From the NCBI RefSeq assembly GCF_019049285.1, contig NZ_JAGMUL010000114.1:1-64000 (forward strand): a stretch of 64,000 bases of DNA, written 5' to 3'. The notes under the pieces were generated by a model, which was not told the DNA's origin, ran no database searches, and saw only the letters and a program-made list of their open reading frames with translations. The stretch comes from Streptomyces sp. AC550_RSS872 (GTDB lineage Bacteria > Actinomycetota > Actinomycetes > Streptomycetales > Streptomycetaceae). Positions 34,074 to 42,595 of the stretch are shown here, piece by piece (position 1 is the stretch's first letter; each line of letters opens with the position of its first letter). Made by a program: the position numbers and the translations under genes.

Positions 34074-35327
34074 CTATGACCAGGGCAGGACCAGGGCGCC
34101 CCAGGCGACGACGGGGCCGAGGGCGACGATTCCGCCGGTGTAGCCGATGACCTGGCGGTAGAAGCGGCGGGCGTCCACCCCACGGGCGTTGCTGAGGACG
34201 AGTGCTCCGTTGGTCGAGAAGGGGGAGGTGTCGACGATCGTCGTGGAGACGGCGAGCGCGGCGATCAGTCCGACTGCGCTGAGGTGGCTCGAGAGCAGCA
34301 GCGGTACGGCGATGGGGATGATCGCCGTGAGAATCGCGGTGGAGGAGGCGAAGGCGGAGGTGATGGCGACGGTGAAGCACAGCAGCAGGGCGACGACGAC
34401 CGGGGCGCCGAGACCCGCCGCGTGCTCGGAGATCTCCTCGATGATGCCGGCCTTCTCCAGCATCGCGATGTACGTCATCATGCCCGCGACGAGCAGCAGG
34501 GTGGACCAGCTGACGCCGTCCACGGCCTTCTCCTGCCGCTTCATGTCCACCAGGGCCAGCAGGGCGCCGGCCGCCAGCGCGAGGAAGCCGATCTCCAAGT
34601 GGAAGCCGAGCGCGCCGACGACGAGGGCCGCCAGAGAGACGAGGGTGAGCCACTGCCGCCAGTCGGGCCTGCCGGAGACGGCGAGGTCCTCGTCGTCAGC
34701 TGCCTCCGCGGCGCCCTCGACCAGCGGTGCGGGACGCTTGGCGAGCAGGGCGTAGGTGAGGATCGAGAGCACCAGATTGATCACGAAGCTGGCGCTGAAC
34801 AGCGCCACGGCGGAGACCTGGAGATCGGTCTTGTCGACGAGGCCGAGCACCAGCGCACCGGAGACGGCCAGCGGGGAGAACGCGCCCGCGTGCCCGCCGC
34901 TGATCACCATCATGCCGACGACCAGCGGGTTGAGCTTGTAGCGGTAGGCGAAGTTCATGCCGATCGGCGCGAGGATCGCCACCGCGGCCGGGGTGAACGT
35001 ACCGAACGCCGTCAGCAGAGCGGCCACCAGGAACAGCACCCAGGGGATCAGCGCGACCTTGCCGCGTACCAGCCGCACCCCGGCCGCGACGAGCCAGTCG
35101 ATGGTGCCGTTGCGGCGGGCGACGGAGAACAGGTAGGTGACTCCGACGATGGTGACGAAGAGCTTCGCCGGGAACCCCTCGAAGATCTCGTCCTCGGTGA
35201 GGCCGAGCGAGGCGGTGCCGACCACGAAGGTGGCGACGAAGGCGAGGATGCCGAGGTTGATCGGCAGCACGGTGCCGACCACGAACATCACCAGCAGGGC
35301 GCCTATGGAGATCACTTCAGCAGACAT
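34074..35327 (-). CDS. MatC-type dicarboxylate transporter (SLC13-like)
   Basis: This is a 417-residue membrane protein with about twelve helices. The N-terminal MatC_N signature is present: VGTVLPINLGILAFVATFVVG, EDEIFEGFPAKLFVTIVGVTYLF, RRNGTIDWLV, and VALIPWVLFLVAALLTAFGTFTPAAVAILAP. It should import malonate or another di- or tricarboxylate. The ATG at 35327 is chosen over an upstream frame to 35480 that lacks homology. It lies 106 bases after the PrpF-like gene; the two are likely co-transcribed. Confidence 0.88.
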   Translation of the reverse strand: MSAEVISIGALLVMFVVGTVLPINLGILAFVATFVVGTASLGLTEDEIFEGFPAKLFVTIVGVTYLFSVARRNGTIDWLVAAGVRLVRGKVALIPWVLFLVAALLTAFGTFTPAAVAILAPIGMNFAYRYKLNPLVVGMMVISGGHAGAFSPLAVSGALVLGLVDKTDLQVSAVALFSASFVINLVLSILTYALLAKRPAPLVEGAAEAADDEDLAVSGRPDWRQWLTLVSLAALVVGALGFHLEIGFLALAAGALLALVDMKRQEKAVDGVSWSTLLLVAGMMTYIAMLEKAGIIEEISEHAAGLGAPVVVALLLCFTVAITSAFASSTAILTAIIPIAVPLLLSSHLSAVGLIAALAVSTTIVDTSPFSTNGALVLSNARGVDARRFYRQVIGYTGGIVALGPVVAWGALVLPWS

Positions 35328-35433
35328 CTTTGTCCTTGGTGCGGTGGGGACGGGGTGGCGCGCCCCGAGGGCGCGAGAGTATCCCGGTGCGGACGGCTGG
35401 CAGCCGTCCGACCGAGGTGATGTTCGTCGTGGT

Positions 35434-36552
35434 TCAGGCGGCTTGCGGGCGGCCTGCTTCCGGTACGTAGATCCGGGCATCGGCGAGCAGACGGGCCGCG
35501 CGCTGCACGGTGACCCGGTGCGGCAGGCCGTCCCTTACATCGGTGCAGCGGACCGCGACGACGCCGGCGGGCGTGCCGAGGCGCAACCATTCGTCGCTCG
35601 GGCCGCCCGTTGTCCGGGAGACCACGGACCCCTCCAGCAGCCCGGCCGCCGCGACGGCGACGGCAGAGGTCAGGCCGATCGCGGGGTGCGGTGCGTTCAT
35701 GCTGAGCATGCGCACCGACACGTCGTAGTCCTCGGCGCCGACCGGTTCACCGAGGGTGGTGGTGTACGGCACCGGCGGGCCGACCAGGCCCACCTTGGGC
35801 ACCGCGTCGCCCGGTTCCTCGCCCGGCTCGAGCAGCCCCATCAGGGGTGCGGCGGTATGACGGACGGTGCGCAGCCAGGGGACGTCCGCGCTCATCCGCT
35901 CCAGTGACTCGGCACCGGTACGCCCGGCACTGGCGGCGTCGACCAGGACGACCGGAGCTCCCGCGGTCACCATGCTCACGCGTACCGGCTCGGCGGCGCC
36001 GACCCGTAGGCCCTGGGCGGCCTGGCCGGTGGGAAGCAGTGAGGCAGTGGTACGGGCCGGGGCGCGGAAGGTGAGGCCGACCGCGACCCCGCCGGCCCGG
36101 GTGCCGGGCACCGTCTGGCGGCCGAAGTGGTGCACCACGCCTCCGGGGGTGTCGACGATCCCTTCGAGGACCGCGCCGGTATTGGTGTTGCGCATCACCA
36201 CGCGCGTCCGGTCGCCGGTGACCGGAACCATTCCTTTGGTCACCGCGTACAGGGCGACGCCGGTGGCGCAGTTGCCGCAGTTGCTCGTCCACTCCACCGA
36301 GCCCGTCCCGATGCCGACTTGAGCGAACAGGTAGTCGACGTCGACGCCAGGCTGGGGTGAGGCGCTGACCACGGCCGCTTTCGAGGTGGTGGGGGTCGCC
36401 CCGCCCACTCCGTCCAGCTCCACGGGGTCGGTGGCGCCGTACGCGGCGACCAGCAGCCTTTCGAGGTCGCCTCGGTCGGCGGGGACTTCGACCTGGTTGA
36501 ACAGCCAGCACTTGCTTGTGCCGCCACGCACCAGGGTCGCGGGAATGTGCAC
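35434..36552 (-). CDS. PrpF-family isomerase (4-oxalomesaconate tautomerase / aconitate isomerase type)
   Basis: A 372-residue protein of the diaminopimelate-epimerase fold. It starts VHIPATLVRGGTSKCWLF, with the conserved catalytic GGTSK, then ELDGVGGATPTTSK, WTSNCGNCATGVALYAV and MNAPHPAIGLTSAVAVAAAG. Family members move double bonds in tri- and dicarboxylates. Beside a MatC transporter and a LysR regulator this suggests use of an unsaturated organic acid. The start is GTG at 36552. Confidence 0.88.
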   Translation of the reverse strand: MHIPATLVRGGTSKCWLFNQVEVPADRGDLERLLVAAYGATDPVELDGVGGATPTTSKAAVVSASPQPGVDVDYLFAQVGIGTGSVEWTSNCGNCATGVALYAVTKGMVPVTGDRTRVVMRNTNTGAVLEGIVDTPGGVVHHFGRQTVPGTRAGGVAVGLTFRAPARTTASLLPTGQAAQGLRVGAAEPVRVSMVTAGAPVVLVDAASAGRTGAESLERMSADVPWLRTVRHTAAPLMGLLEPGEEPGDAVPKVGLVGPPVPYTTTLGEPVGAEDYDVSVRMLSMNAPHPAIGLTSAVAVAAAGLLEGSVVSRTTGGPSDEWLRLGTPAGVVAVRCTDVRDGLPHRVTVQRAARLLADARIYVPEAGRPQAA

Positions 36553-36700
36553 GTCTGAGGCTCTTCCTGGATCAACGGAGGTAAGGAAAGGGCCGAGGCA
36601 CCGGTTACGGGCGCATTGCGGGCCGGTGAACCGCTCGGCGATTGCGGAGACCTTCGCAGAGCCATGACTTCGGAACAATCGCAGTTCGCTTCACCTGGGT

Positions 36701-36715
36701 TTAGCTCAGCTAAAG
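36701..36715. promoter_or_regulatory. LysR operator, perfect palindrome
   Basis: TTTAGCTCAGCTAAA is a perfect 7-1-7 inverted repeat and fits the LysR consensus T-N11-A. It ends nine bases before the LysR ATG and lies in the 171-base divergent region with prpF, so it can serve autoregulation and activation of the prpF/matC unit. Confidence 0.75.
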
Positions 36716-36723
36716 TCGATGGC

Positions 36724-37677
36724 ATGCTCAACGTGCGCCGTCTGCTGCTGCTCACCGAGGCCACCGAACGCGGTTCACTGACTGCCGCGGCGGAAGCCCT
36801 CGGCATGACCACCTCCGCCGCCTCCCAGCAGATGTCCCTGCTGGAGCAGGAGGCAGGGCAGCCCCTCATCGAGCGGCTGCCACGCGGTATCCGCCCCACC
36901 CCGCCGGGTCTCGCGCTGGCCGAACGCGGTCGGGCCATCCGTCGGGAACTCCGTGCCGCCCAGGCCGACCTGGACTCCTTCACCGCCCTCGACCAGGGCA
37001 CCCTGCGCCTCGGTTCCTTCCCCACGGCGAGCGCGTCCCTGCTGCCGCTGGCGCTCACGCGTTTCAGACGCCGCCACGCCGGCATCCGCATCGAGGTACG
37101 CGCCGGAGTCCTCGCGGAACTCAGGGAGATGCTGCACACCGGCGAGGTGGAGCAGGGGCTGCTCTGGGACTACGAATGGAACCGCCTCGACGATCCGGCG
37201 CTCGCCCTCACCCACCTGCTGGACGACCCCACGGTGCTGGTCGTCCCCGCCGACTCACCCCTGCGCACACATCCCTCCGTGCGCCTCGGCGACCTTGCCG
37301 ACCAGGAGTGGATCATCCGCGCCGACAACCACCCCGTCGCCGACGTCCTGCGCCGAAGCTGTCGCCAGGCGGGATTCGAGCCGCGCATCGCCTACTCGTC
37401 GCACGACTACCAGGAGGCGCAGGCCATGGTCGCCGCCGGCCTCGGTATCGCGCTCGCACCCCGCCTCGCCCTCACCAGCCGACGCAGCGACGTACGCCTC
37501 CTGCCGTTCGCCTCCGACGTTCCGGCCCCCACCCGCCGCATCCTCCTCGCACGCGCCGCGGCACGCCCCGCCACTCCACCGGCCCAGGCGATGGCCCGCG
37601 TCCTGCGCACGGTGGCGCAGCGATTCACCGCCCCGGACCTGCACCGGGCCCAGCTCGGGGCGGTCCGGCGGGGCTGA
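36724..37677 (+). CDS. LysR-family transcriptional regulator
   Basis: A 317-residue regulator. Residues 1-60 are the winged helix (LTEATERGSLTAAAEALGMT ... SQQMSLLEQEAGQPLIERL), and residues 90-290 form the effector domain (LRLGSFPTASASLLPLAL, VVPADSPL, VAAGLGIALAPRLAL). Divergent from prpF/matC, which it probably controls with the acid substrate as inducer. The ATG at 36724 is chosen; the upstream frame lacks homology. Confidence 0.9.
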   Translation: MLNVRRLLLLTEATERGSLTAAAEALGMTTSAASQQMSLLEQEAGQPLIERLPRGIRPTPPGLALAERGRAIRRELRAAQADLDSFTALDQGTLRLGSFPTASASLLPLALTRFRRRHAGIRIEVRAGVLAELREMLHTGEVEQGLLWDYEWNRLDDPALALTHLLDDPTVLVVPADSPLRTHPSVRLGDLADQEWIIRADNHPVADVLRRSCRQAGFEPRIAYSSHDYQEAQAMVAAGLGIALAPRLALTSRRSDVRLLPFASDVPAPTRRILLARAAARPATPPAQAMARVLRTVAQRFTAPDLHRAQLGAVRRG

Positions 37678-37729
37678 CGGTCCGGCCACGAGCTGGGCCC
37701 CCAGCCAAGCCGTGACGTGCCCTGCTCAC

Positions 37730-37800
37730 CTGAAACGCCCTTGGCCGACTGCGAGTTGATCACCGCGGCATGTTCGTTCTTGCTGACGGCTGCTGCTCCA
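37730..37800 (-). mobile_element. short IS5-like transposase remnant (tentative)
   Basis: The minus strand reads NEHAAVINSQSAKG, which resembles the 'AAVIDSQSVK' block around the first catalytic Asp of IS5-group transposases. The Asp is replaced by Asn here and no other transposase block follows in frame. The rest of the 393-base gap 37678-38070 shows no supported gene, and its open frames have no recognisable domain. It is a likely fossil of an insertion. Confidence 0.3.
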
Positions 37801-38070
37801 GAGATGTGGGGGGTGCTGGGTTCAATGAGGAACGGCTGGCCGCCGCCGGTGAACTCCTCGGCCTGCGGATCCCCAGGAGCGCGGTGGGTTATCCCGTGCA
37901 GCCCGGCAAGGGGCTCCTGCACCCGGGGGACGGCCCGCTCCTGTCCGTGCTGGTTCCCTCGGCTGGAGGCCTCCGCCGCGTTGGCACGCCGGATGCCGGG
38001 TTTCCTAGACTCGTAGGGGACGTCCGGCCAGGCGGTCGGTCGGTCCGGTGCGGGAAGGCGGTGGCGCTGC

Positions 38071-38817
38071 ATGCCGTATGTCGCGGTGAGTGCGATCAGC
38101 CATCCCGGACTGCTGCGCGAACGGAACGAGGACAGCCTCGTCGTCGGACCGTGGACGCTGTGCGCCACCGTGACCGAGAATCCGCAGACCCTGGTCTTCC
38201 CGCTGGGCACGCCTCTCGTGGTGGCCGTCGCCGACGGGCTCGGCGGGCATCCCGGCGGTGATCTGGCCAGCGCCCTGGTGGTCCGCCGGATCGCCTCGCT
38301 CGGTCCCGCGCTGACCGGCGAGGTCGCCGTCCGTGACGCCCTGAACGCCTGCAACCGCGCCGTGTACCAGGCGGCCGGGGGCGACCGGGGCGGCGAGCTC
38401 AGCGCCATGGGGACGACGATCGCCGGAGTCGTCGTCCAGCCCGACTCGCTCATGGCGTTCAACGTGGGCGACAGCCGGGTCTTCGCCGCGTCGGATGACG
38501 GGCTGCGCCAGCTGAGCGTCGACGACAGCCCTCCGCACCCGGCCGGGAGCACCACCTCCCTCGTCACCCAGTGCCTGGGCGGATCGCCCACCTACCGCGC
38601 CGTCCATCCCCATGTCACGGCAGAACCCCTGACGCCCGGCGAACGCTGTCTCGTCTGCTCGGACGGACTGACGGACCCGCTGCCCACGGAGGTACTGGAG
38701 GAGGTGCTGCGGGAGCACGACGACGGCCGGGCTGCCTTCGAGCTGTGGAAGGCCGCCATCGAGGCGGGCGGGCCCGACAACATCACGGTGGCGGTGGTGC
38801 GGGTCGGGCAGGAGTGA
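38071..38817 (+). CDS. PP2C-type Ser/Thr protein phosphatase
   Basis: This is a 248-residue soluble phosphatase with all the PP2C metal motifs: RERNEDSLVV, VADGLGGHPGGDLAS, SAMGTTIAGV, VGDSRVF, CSDGLTD and GGPDNITVAVVRV. It acts on phospho-Ser/Thr proteins such as targets of the kinases of this genome. No membrane segment or sensor domain is attached. The ATG at 38071 follows a GGGAAGGCGG. Confidence 0.92.
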   Translation: MPYVAVSAISHPGLLRERNEDSLVVGPWTLCATVTENPQTLVFPLGTPLVVAVADGLGGHPGGDLASALVVRRIASLGPALTGEVAVRDALNACNRAVYQAAGGDRGGELSAMGTTIAGVVVQPDSLMAFNVGDSRVFAASDDGLRQLSVDDSPPHPAGSTTSLVTQCLGGSPTYRAVHPHVTAEPLTPGERCLVCSDGLTDPLPTEVLEEVLREHDDGRAAFELWKAAIEAGGPDNITVAVVRVGQE

Positions 38818-38847
38818 GCGGGCAGGTCGGTCCGCCGGCCCGGCGGG

Positions 38848-39870
38848 TCACAGGATCTTGCGCTGGACCATGATCGAGAGCACCAGGGCGCCCGGCAGCA
38901 GCGGCACCCAGACCGTCAGGACGCGGTAGCCGATGACGGTGGCCGCGGCCAGGCCCATCGGGGCGCCGAAGGTGACCATCGTGAACACCAGGGCCGCGTC
39001 CACGGGGCCGATACCGCCCGGCGCGGGTACGGCGCCGGCCGCCGTGCTGGCGAGGAGGAGAGCGAGGACCACCTGTGTCCAGGACAGCGGCAGCCCGAGC
39101 GCGAAGCCGACCGAGGCGATCACGCTCGCCTGGAGCAGCGGGGTGGCGGCGGCCCCGCCCCAGAGGGCGAGGACACGGCTGGGCCGGGTGTGCAGGATCC
39201 GCGCGTCGGTCAGGGCGGTGCGCAGGAAGCAGAGCAGGGGGCGCCGCAGCGGTCGTACGGCTGTCACGAGTACGCCTGCCGTGACGAGGCCGAGCGCCAC
39301 GCCTGCGGCGACCATGAGCAACGTCCGCTCGTCCGGGATGAGTTCGCCGAGGTGCAGCAGGTCGGGGAAGGCCACGAGGAAGGCGAGGAGTACAGCCGTC
39401 TTCGCGATCGGTTTGACCAGCGAGTACAGGGCGAGCGACGCGGTGGCCCGGGCCAGCGGGATGCCGCGGTTCTGGAGGAAGCGCAGGGTGACGGCATGGG
39501 CGCCGAGGCCGGCCGGGAGCACCTGGTTGGCGGCGCCGGCCGCGAACTGCGACGCGAGCAGCAGGCCCGGTGGGAGCCGCTCGGGCAGGGCGCCCTGGCG
39601 GACGACCGCGGCGATCACCCAGCCCATGCAGGTGAAGAAGAGACCGGCCAGCAGCCAGCCGGGGTCGGCATGGGCGAGCCGGACGACGCCGTCGCGGACG
39701 GTGTGCCAGTCGGCCACCGCCCACGCCCCGATCAGCAGGAGCGGGAGCAGCGTCAGGGCGTGGCGGGCGAGGCGGGCGAGGCGGGCGGGGGAGAGGCGGG
39801 AACCGGCGGGAGCGGCGACGGGGCGGGCGGGCAGCGATGCGGGGAGATCACTGAGCGGGAGCGAGGACAC
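38848..39870 (-). CDS. flippase-like membrane protein (LPG synthase TM region family)
   Basis: A 340-residue protein with about eight membrane helices. The family motif QFAAGAANQVLPAGLGAHAVTLRFL and the PAPGGIGPVDAALVFTMVTFG block are characteristic of the YbhN/AglD type flippase-like domain. It should move a lipid-linked substrate across the membrane. The 231-base gap 39871-40101 before it holds only its promoter region. Confidence 0.85.
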   Translation of the reverse strand: MSSLPLSDLPASLPARPVAAPAGSRLSPARLARLARHALTLLPLLLIGAWAVADWHTVRDGVVRLAHADPGWLLAGLFFTCMGWVIAAVVRQGALPERLPPGLLLASQFAAGAANQVLPAGLGAHAVTLRFLQNRGIPLARATASLALYSLVKPIAKTAVLLAFLVAFPDLLHLGELIPDERTLLMVAAGVALGLVTAGVLVTAVRPLRRPLLCFLRTALTDARILHTRPSRVLALWGGAAATPLLQASVIASVGFALGLPLSWTQVVLALLLASTAAGAVPAPGGIGPVDAALVFTMVTFGAPMGLAAATVIGYRVLTVWVPLLPGALVLSIMVQRKIL

Positions 39871-40101
39871 GGCGCGGTCGTCCTTCCGCGTCCTGACCGC
39901 GAGGACGCGGGGCGGACGGCTAGAGGGCGAGGCAGGAGGGGACGACGGAAACGTGCCCGTCCGGTATGACGTCGTGGTGTCCGGCAGTCGAAGCGACGTC
40001 GGCGGGCGGGCGACGTGGCCGGGGGTATTGCCTATGCCCGGTCCGCCCCGCCCCGAACCCCCGGCCGGTGACCGCGCCCGCCCCGCCGCCCTGCCGTCCT
40101 G

Positions 40102-42405
40102 TCAGCGCATCCAGTGCCCCGTCGTGCTCCACCCCAGGAACCGGCGTGCGCCGCCCCCGTCCGCCGTTCCGTCGGTGTCGAAGGCGCCGCCCTCGACCGT
40201 CAGGGCCAGGCCCGCCAGGGCCGGGGCCAGCCGGGTCGCCACGTGGGCCGGGTGGCGGGCCGTCTCCTCGGCCGGCCCGGAGAGGAAGCGGCGCTGTTCG
40301 GCGGGCGGGCACAGGGACAGGTGGAACAGCATCTGGCGCCAGGCGTATGCCGCGTCCTTGATGGTGGGCAGCGGGCGCGGGTTGCCCTGGACCCGGGCCG
40401 TCAGCCGGCACACGGTGCCGAAGCAGCGGTGCGCCAGGTCGGCGAAGCCGGGCCGCGGGGCGATCTCCACCCGGTGGACCAGCGTGGCCAGGTTGTGCGT
40501 GGTGAGGATCTGCGCCTGCTCGATCACCGTGCCGCTCGCCGCCACGGAACAGGACCCGGACGAGGCCGCGCCGGCCCGCTCCGTGCACAGCCGCGCGAAA
40601 CCGGGAGACGTACGGGCGCCGTAGGAACGGCTCAGCGCGGCGCCCGTCTCGGTGATCGCGAGGTTGCGGATCGCCCTGTAGTCGATGCCGTAGTAGCGCT
40701 CGTACAGCGTGCCGCCGAGCAGTTCGCCCGCGATCCGCGCCGCGGTGAGGAACTTCGGGCTGAACGTGCCCATGAAGATGTCGGCGGCCAGCTCCTCCAC
40801 GAACGGCGCGCCCAGGTCGCCCTGGCGGGCGAGCACGCCGAGCTCGCGGACGAGCGGGTTGGGCAGGATCGTGCCCGGGAAGGCCTGCACGGCCAGCTCG
40901 CCGAGCTGCCGCAGCACGGTGAGCGCGCCTTCCTCGTCCGCCTTGCCGATGACGGCGGACCGCTGCCCGGACACCGCCCGCACCCAGGGCAGCTCCTCCA
41001 CACGCACCTGACGTTCCAGGTTGACCAGGAGCAGTGAGCGGCGGTTGCCGAAGGCGCGGTAGTTCGCGGCCATCAGATCCCGCAGTGCCTCGTCGCCGTA
41101 CGCCCGCGCGGTCGTGGTGGCGACCAACTGCGGGACCAGCTCGGCCATGACCTCGGCGGACGGGACGACACCCCGCTCCACGAGGGTGCCGAGCGGTGCG
41201 CTCAGCGCGGCCTCGACCACCTGCCGGATCACCGGCGGGACCTGCGCCCCGGCGGGCAGGCCGGTCTCCTGCTCCTCCCGCTCCGTCACGGGCGTCAGCA
41301 GCGGCGGGACGTCGGTGATGCCCGTGTCCTGGGGCAGTTCGGCGAGCCGGCGCAGCATCAGCTGGGCCAGCGCGTGGTGGGAGGGCAGCGCCGCCTGGCG
41401 TGTCTGCTGCCGACGCAGGGCCGTGTGCGGTGCGGAACCGGGCAGGCCGCGGCGGCGCACCATGGACTCCACCGCGTGCCGCAGCAGACCGAGCCGGCGC
41501 GCGTCCAGCGGCCGTCCGGCGACGGTCTCCTCCAGCGCGCCGCGCAGTATGCCCAGGTTCTGCTTGGGGTTGCGGTGCTTGGTGCAACGGGTGTGCTCTG
41601 CGGCCAGCAGCCGGTAGCGGGCCAACAGGGCGGCGCCGCGCGCCAACCAGTCGGCGTCCGGGGCGAGTTCGAGCACCCGGCCGTCCCCCGCCGTCTCCAG
41701 CCAGTGGACGAGCAGTTCGTCGCCGAACGGCTGCCATACGGCGAGCGCCTCGCGCTGGGCCTCGACGGCCGCGTGGGGCCGGCGCCGTACGAGGGTGTCG
41801 ACGGCGTCGGAGACGGTGTTGCGGTGCACGGCGGCGACGGGGTCCGGTGCGGGGCCGTCCGTCGGGCGGGGCAGGTAGCGCAGCCGGTCGGCGAACGGCT
41901 CCAGTTCCGCCGCGAGATCCAGCGCCGCGTCCGTCGCCCCGTGCCGCACCAGCCAGGCCACGGTGAGCAGCGCGGCCTCCTCGGGCACGCCGACCTCGTA
42001 GTGGCCGTCGTCCAACCGCGCCCACAGCCAGGCGAGTCCCGCTTCGGTCAGGCAGTGGGCGAAGAGCGCGTGCCGCTCGGCGGGCACTCCGAAACTCAGC
42101 GCCGCCTCGGTCTCGTACGGCTGGAGCGGGCCGCCGGCGCCGGGGGTCCCGGTCGCGAAGCCGCCCCGCATCACCTCGGGCGTCACCCAGGCCGGCAGCC
42201 CGACCAGCGGGGTGCGGGAACCGACCCTCAGCCGGCCGGCGGCCATCCCCGCGAGGACCGCACGCCAGCGCTGCCCGCGCTCCTCGGCCCGGCGCCGGGT
42301 GGCGGGGGCGTGGTGGGTCAGCGCGGTCGTGAAGGCCTTGGCCAGCTGGGCCGCCGGGTAGGAGGCGGCCGCGGTGAGGCGCTGCTGCTCAGCGTTGTCG
42401 TTCAT
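40102..42405 (-). CDS. 767-residue protein of unknown function linked to tandem tRNA-like sequences
   Basis: I do not recognise a named family. The protein is soluble, mostly helical, with no signal or membrane segment. Ordered blocks include ALDLAAELEPFADRLRYLP (~165-185), TKHRNPKQNLGILRGALEE (~275-295), a proline-rich LPQDTGITDVPPLLTPV, ANYRAFGNRRSLLLVNLERQ (~455-475), FPGTILPNPLVREL, VEELAADIFMGTFSPKFL, GGTLYERYYGIDYRAI and EQAQILTTHNLATL (~645-660). The blocks look conserved-protein-like, not low complexity. The ATG at 42403-42405 has no Shine-Dalgarno: the acceptor end of a tRNA-like sequence finishes three bases upstream. If the transcript is cut at the tRNA-like 3' end the mRNA would start CUUAUG, nearly leaderless, which Streptomyces ribosomes accept. 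It lacks the MIDAS Ser/Asp motif of TROVE/Ro proteins. Confidence 0.75.
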   Translation of the reverse strand: MNDNAEQQRLTAAASYPAAQLAKAFTTALTHHAPATRRRAEERGQRWRAVLAGMAAGRLRVGSRTPLVGLPAWVTPEVMRGGFATGTPGAGGPLQPYETEAALSFGVPAERHALFAHCLTEAGLAWLWARLDDGHYEVGVPEEAALLTVAWLVRHGATDAALDLAAELEPFADRLRYLPRPTDGPAPDPVAAVHRNTVSDAVDTLVRRRPHAAVEAQREALAVWQPFGDELLVHWLETAGDGRVLELAPDADWLARGAALLARYRLLAAEHTRCTKHRNPKQNLGILRGALEETVAGRPLDARRLGLLRHAVESMVRRRGLPGSAPHTALRRQQTRQAALPSHHALAQLMLRRLAELPQDTGITDVPPLLTPVTEREEQETGLPAGAQVPPVIRQVVEAALSAPLGTLVERGVVPSAEVMAELVPQLVATTTARAYGDEALRDLMAANYRAFGNRRSLLLVNLERQVRVEELPWVRAVSGQRSAVIGKADEEGALTVLRQLGELAVQAFPGTILPNPLVRELGVLARQGDLGAPFVEELAADIFMGTFSPKFLTAARIAGELLGGTLYERYYGIDYRAIRNLAITETGAALSRSYGARTSPGFARLCTERAGAASSGSCSVAASGTVIEQAQILTTHNLATLVHRVEIAPRPGFADLAHRCFGTVCRLTARVQGNPRPLPTIKDAAYAWRQMLFHLSLCPPAEQRRFLSGPAEETARHPAHVATRLAPALAGLALTVEGGAFDTDGTADGGGARRFLGWSTTGHWMR

Positions 42406-42408
42406 AAG

Positions 42409-42480
42409 CCGACGTGGCAGGTTCCGCCCCTGCGCCCTCCGGGTCCAGAGCCCGGTGCTCTGCTGCTGAGCTACACGTCG
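42409..42480 (-). ncRNA. tRNA-like sequence, copy nearest the gene (anticodon position CUG)
   Basis: 72 nt fold as a full cloverleaf: acceptor CGACGTG/CACGTCG (7 bp), D stem GCTC/GAGC, anticodon stem CCGGG/CCCGG with loop CTCTGGA, variable AGGGC, T stem GCAGG/CCTGC. U33, A14, G15-like (here G at D-loop position 2), A21 and C48 are present. The T-loop is GGCGGAA instead of TTCRANY and the D-loop AGCAGCA lacks GG, so normal elbow contacts are missing and CCA is not encoded. A functional Gln tRNA is therefore unlikely. The discriminator base is three bases from the ATG of the 767-residue gene. Confidence 0.75.
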
Positions 42481-42483
42481 CGG

Positions 42484-42555
42484 CCGACGTGGCAGGTCCT
42501 GCCCCTGCGCCCTCCGGGATTACAGCCCGGTGCTCTGCTCCTGAGCTACACGTCG
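42484..42555 (-). ncRNA. tRNA-like sequence, promoter-proximal copy (anticodon position GUA)
   Basis: 72 nt with all stems identical to the neighbouring copy: acceptor CGACGTG/CACGTCG, D stem GCTC/GAGC, anticodon stem CCGGG/CCCGG with loop CTGTAAT, variable AGGGC, T stem GCAGG/CCTGC. The loops differ: D-loop AGGAGCA, T-loop GGCAGGA. All seven differences between the copies fall in loops. The anticodon position reads GUA (Tyr), but the T-loop is not tRNA-like. Three bases (42481-42483) separate the two copies. Transcription from the promoter at 42566-42595 would begin within a few bases of its 5' end. Confidence 0.75.
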
Positions 42556-42565
42556 ACGAAGACCG

Positions 42566-42595
42566 ACGGTAGGTGCTCCTGTGATCTCCGTACAA
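42566..42595 (-). promoter_or_regulatory. promoter for the tRNA-like pair and the 767-residue gene
   Basis: On the minus strand TTGTAC (42595-42590) and TACCGT (42571-42566) are separated by 18 bases and match the -35/-10 pattern of the main sigma factor. The -10 ends ten bases before the first tRNA-like nucleotide, so the RNA starts almost at the cloverleaf. Confidence 0.6.

Noticed and set aside
37770..38261. 163-residue open frame on the plus strand
   Set aside because: Overlaps the PP2C gene in another frame and shows no domain.
40102..42405. TROVE/Ro protein with Y RNA mimic
   Set aside because: The tRNA-like leader suggested it, but the protein lacks the MIDAS Asp-x-Ser motif and shows no similarity by eye to Ro60.
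42409..42555. Two ordinary tRNA genes (Gln and Tyr)
   Set aside because: Cloverleaf is complete but both T-loops lack TTC, D-loops lack GG, the acceptor stems are identical for two different amino acids, and CCA is missing.
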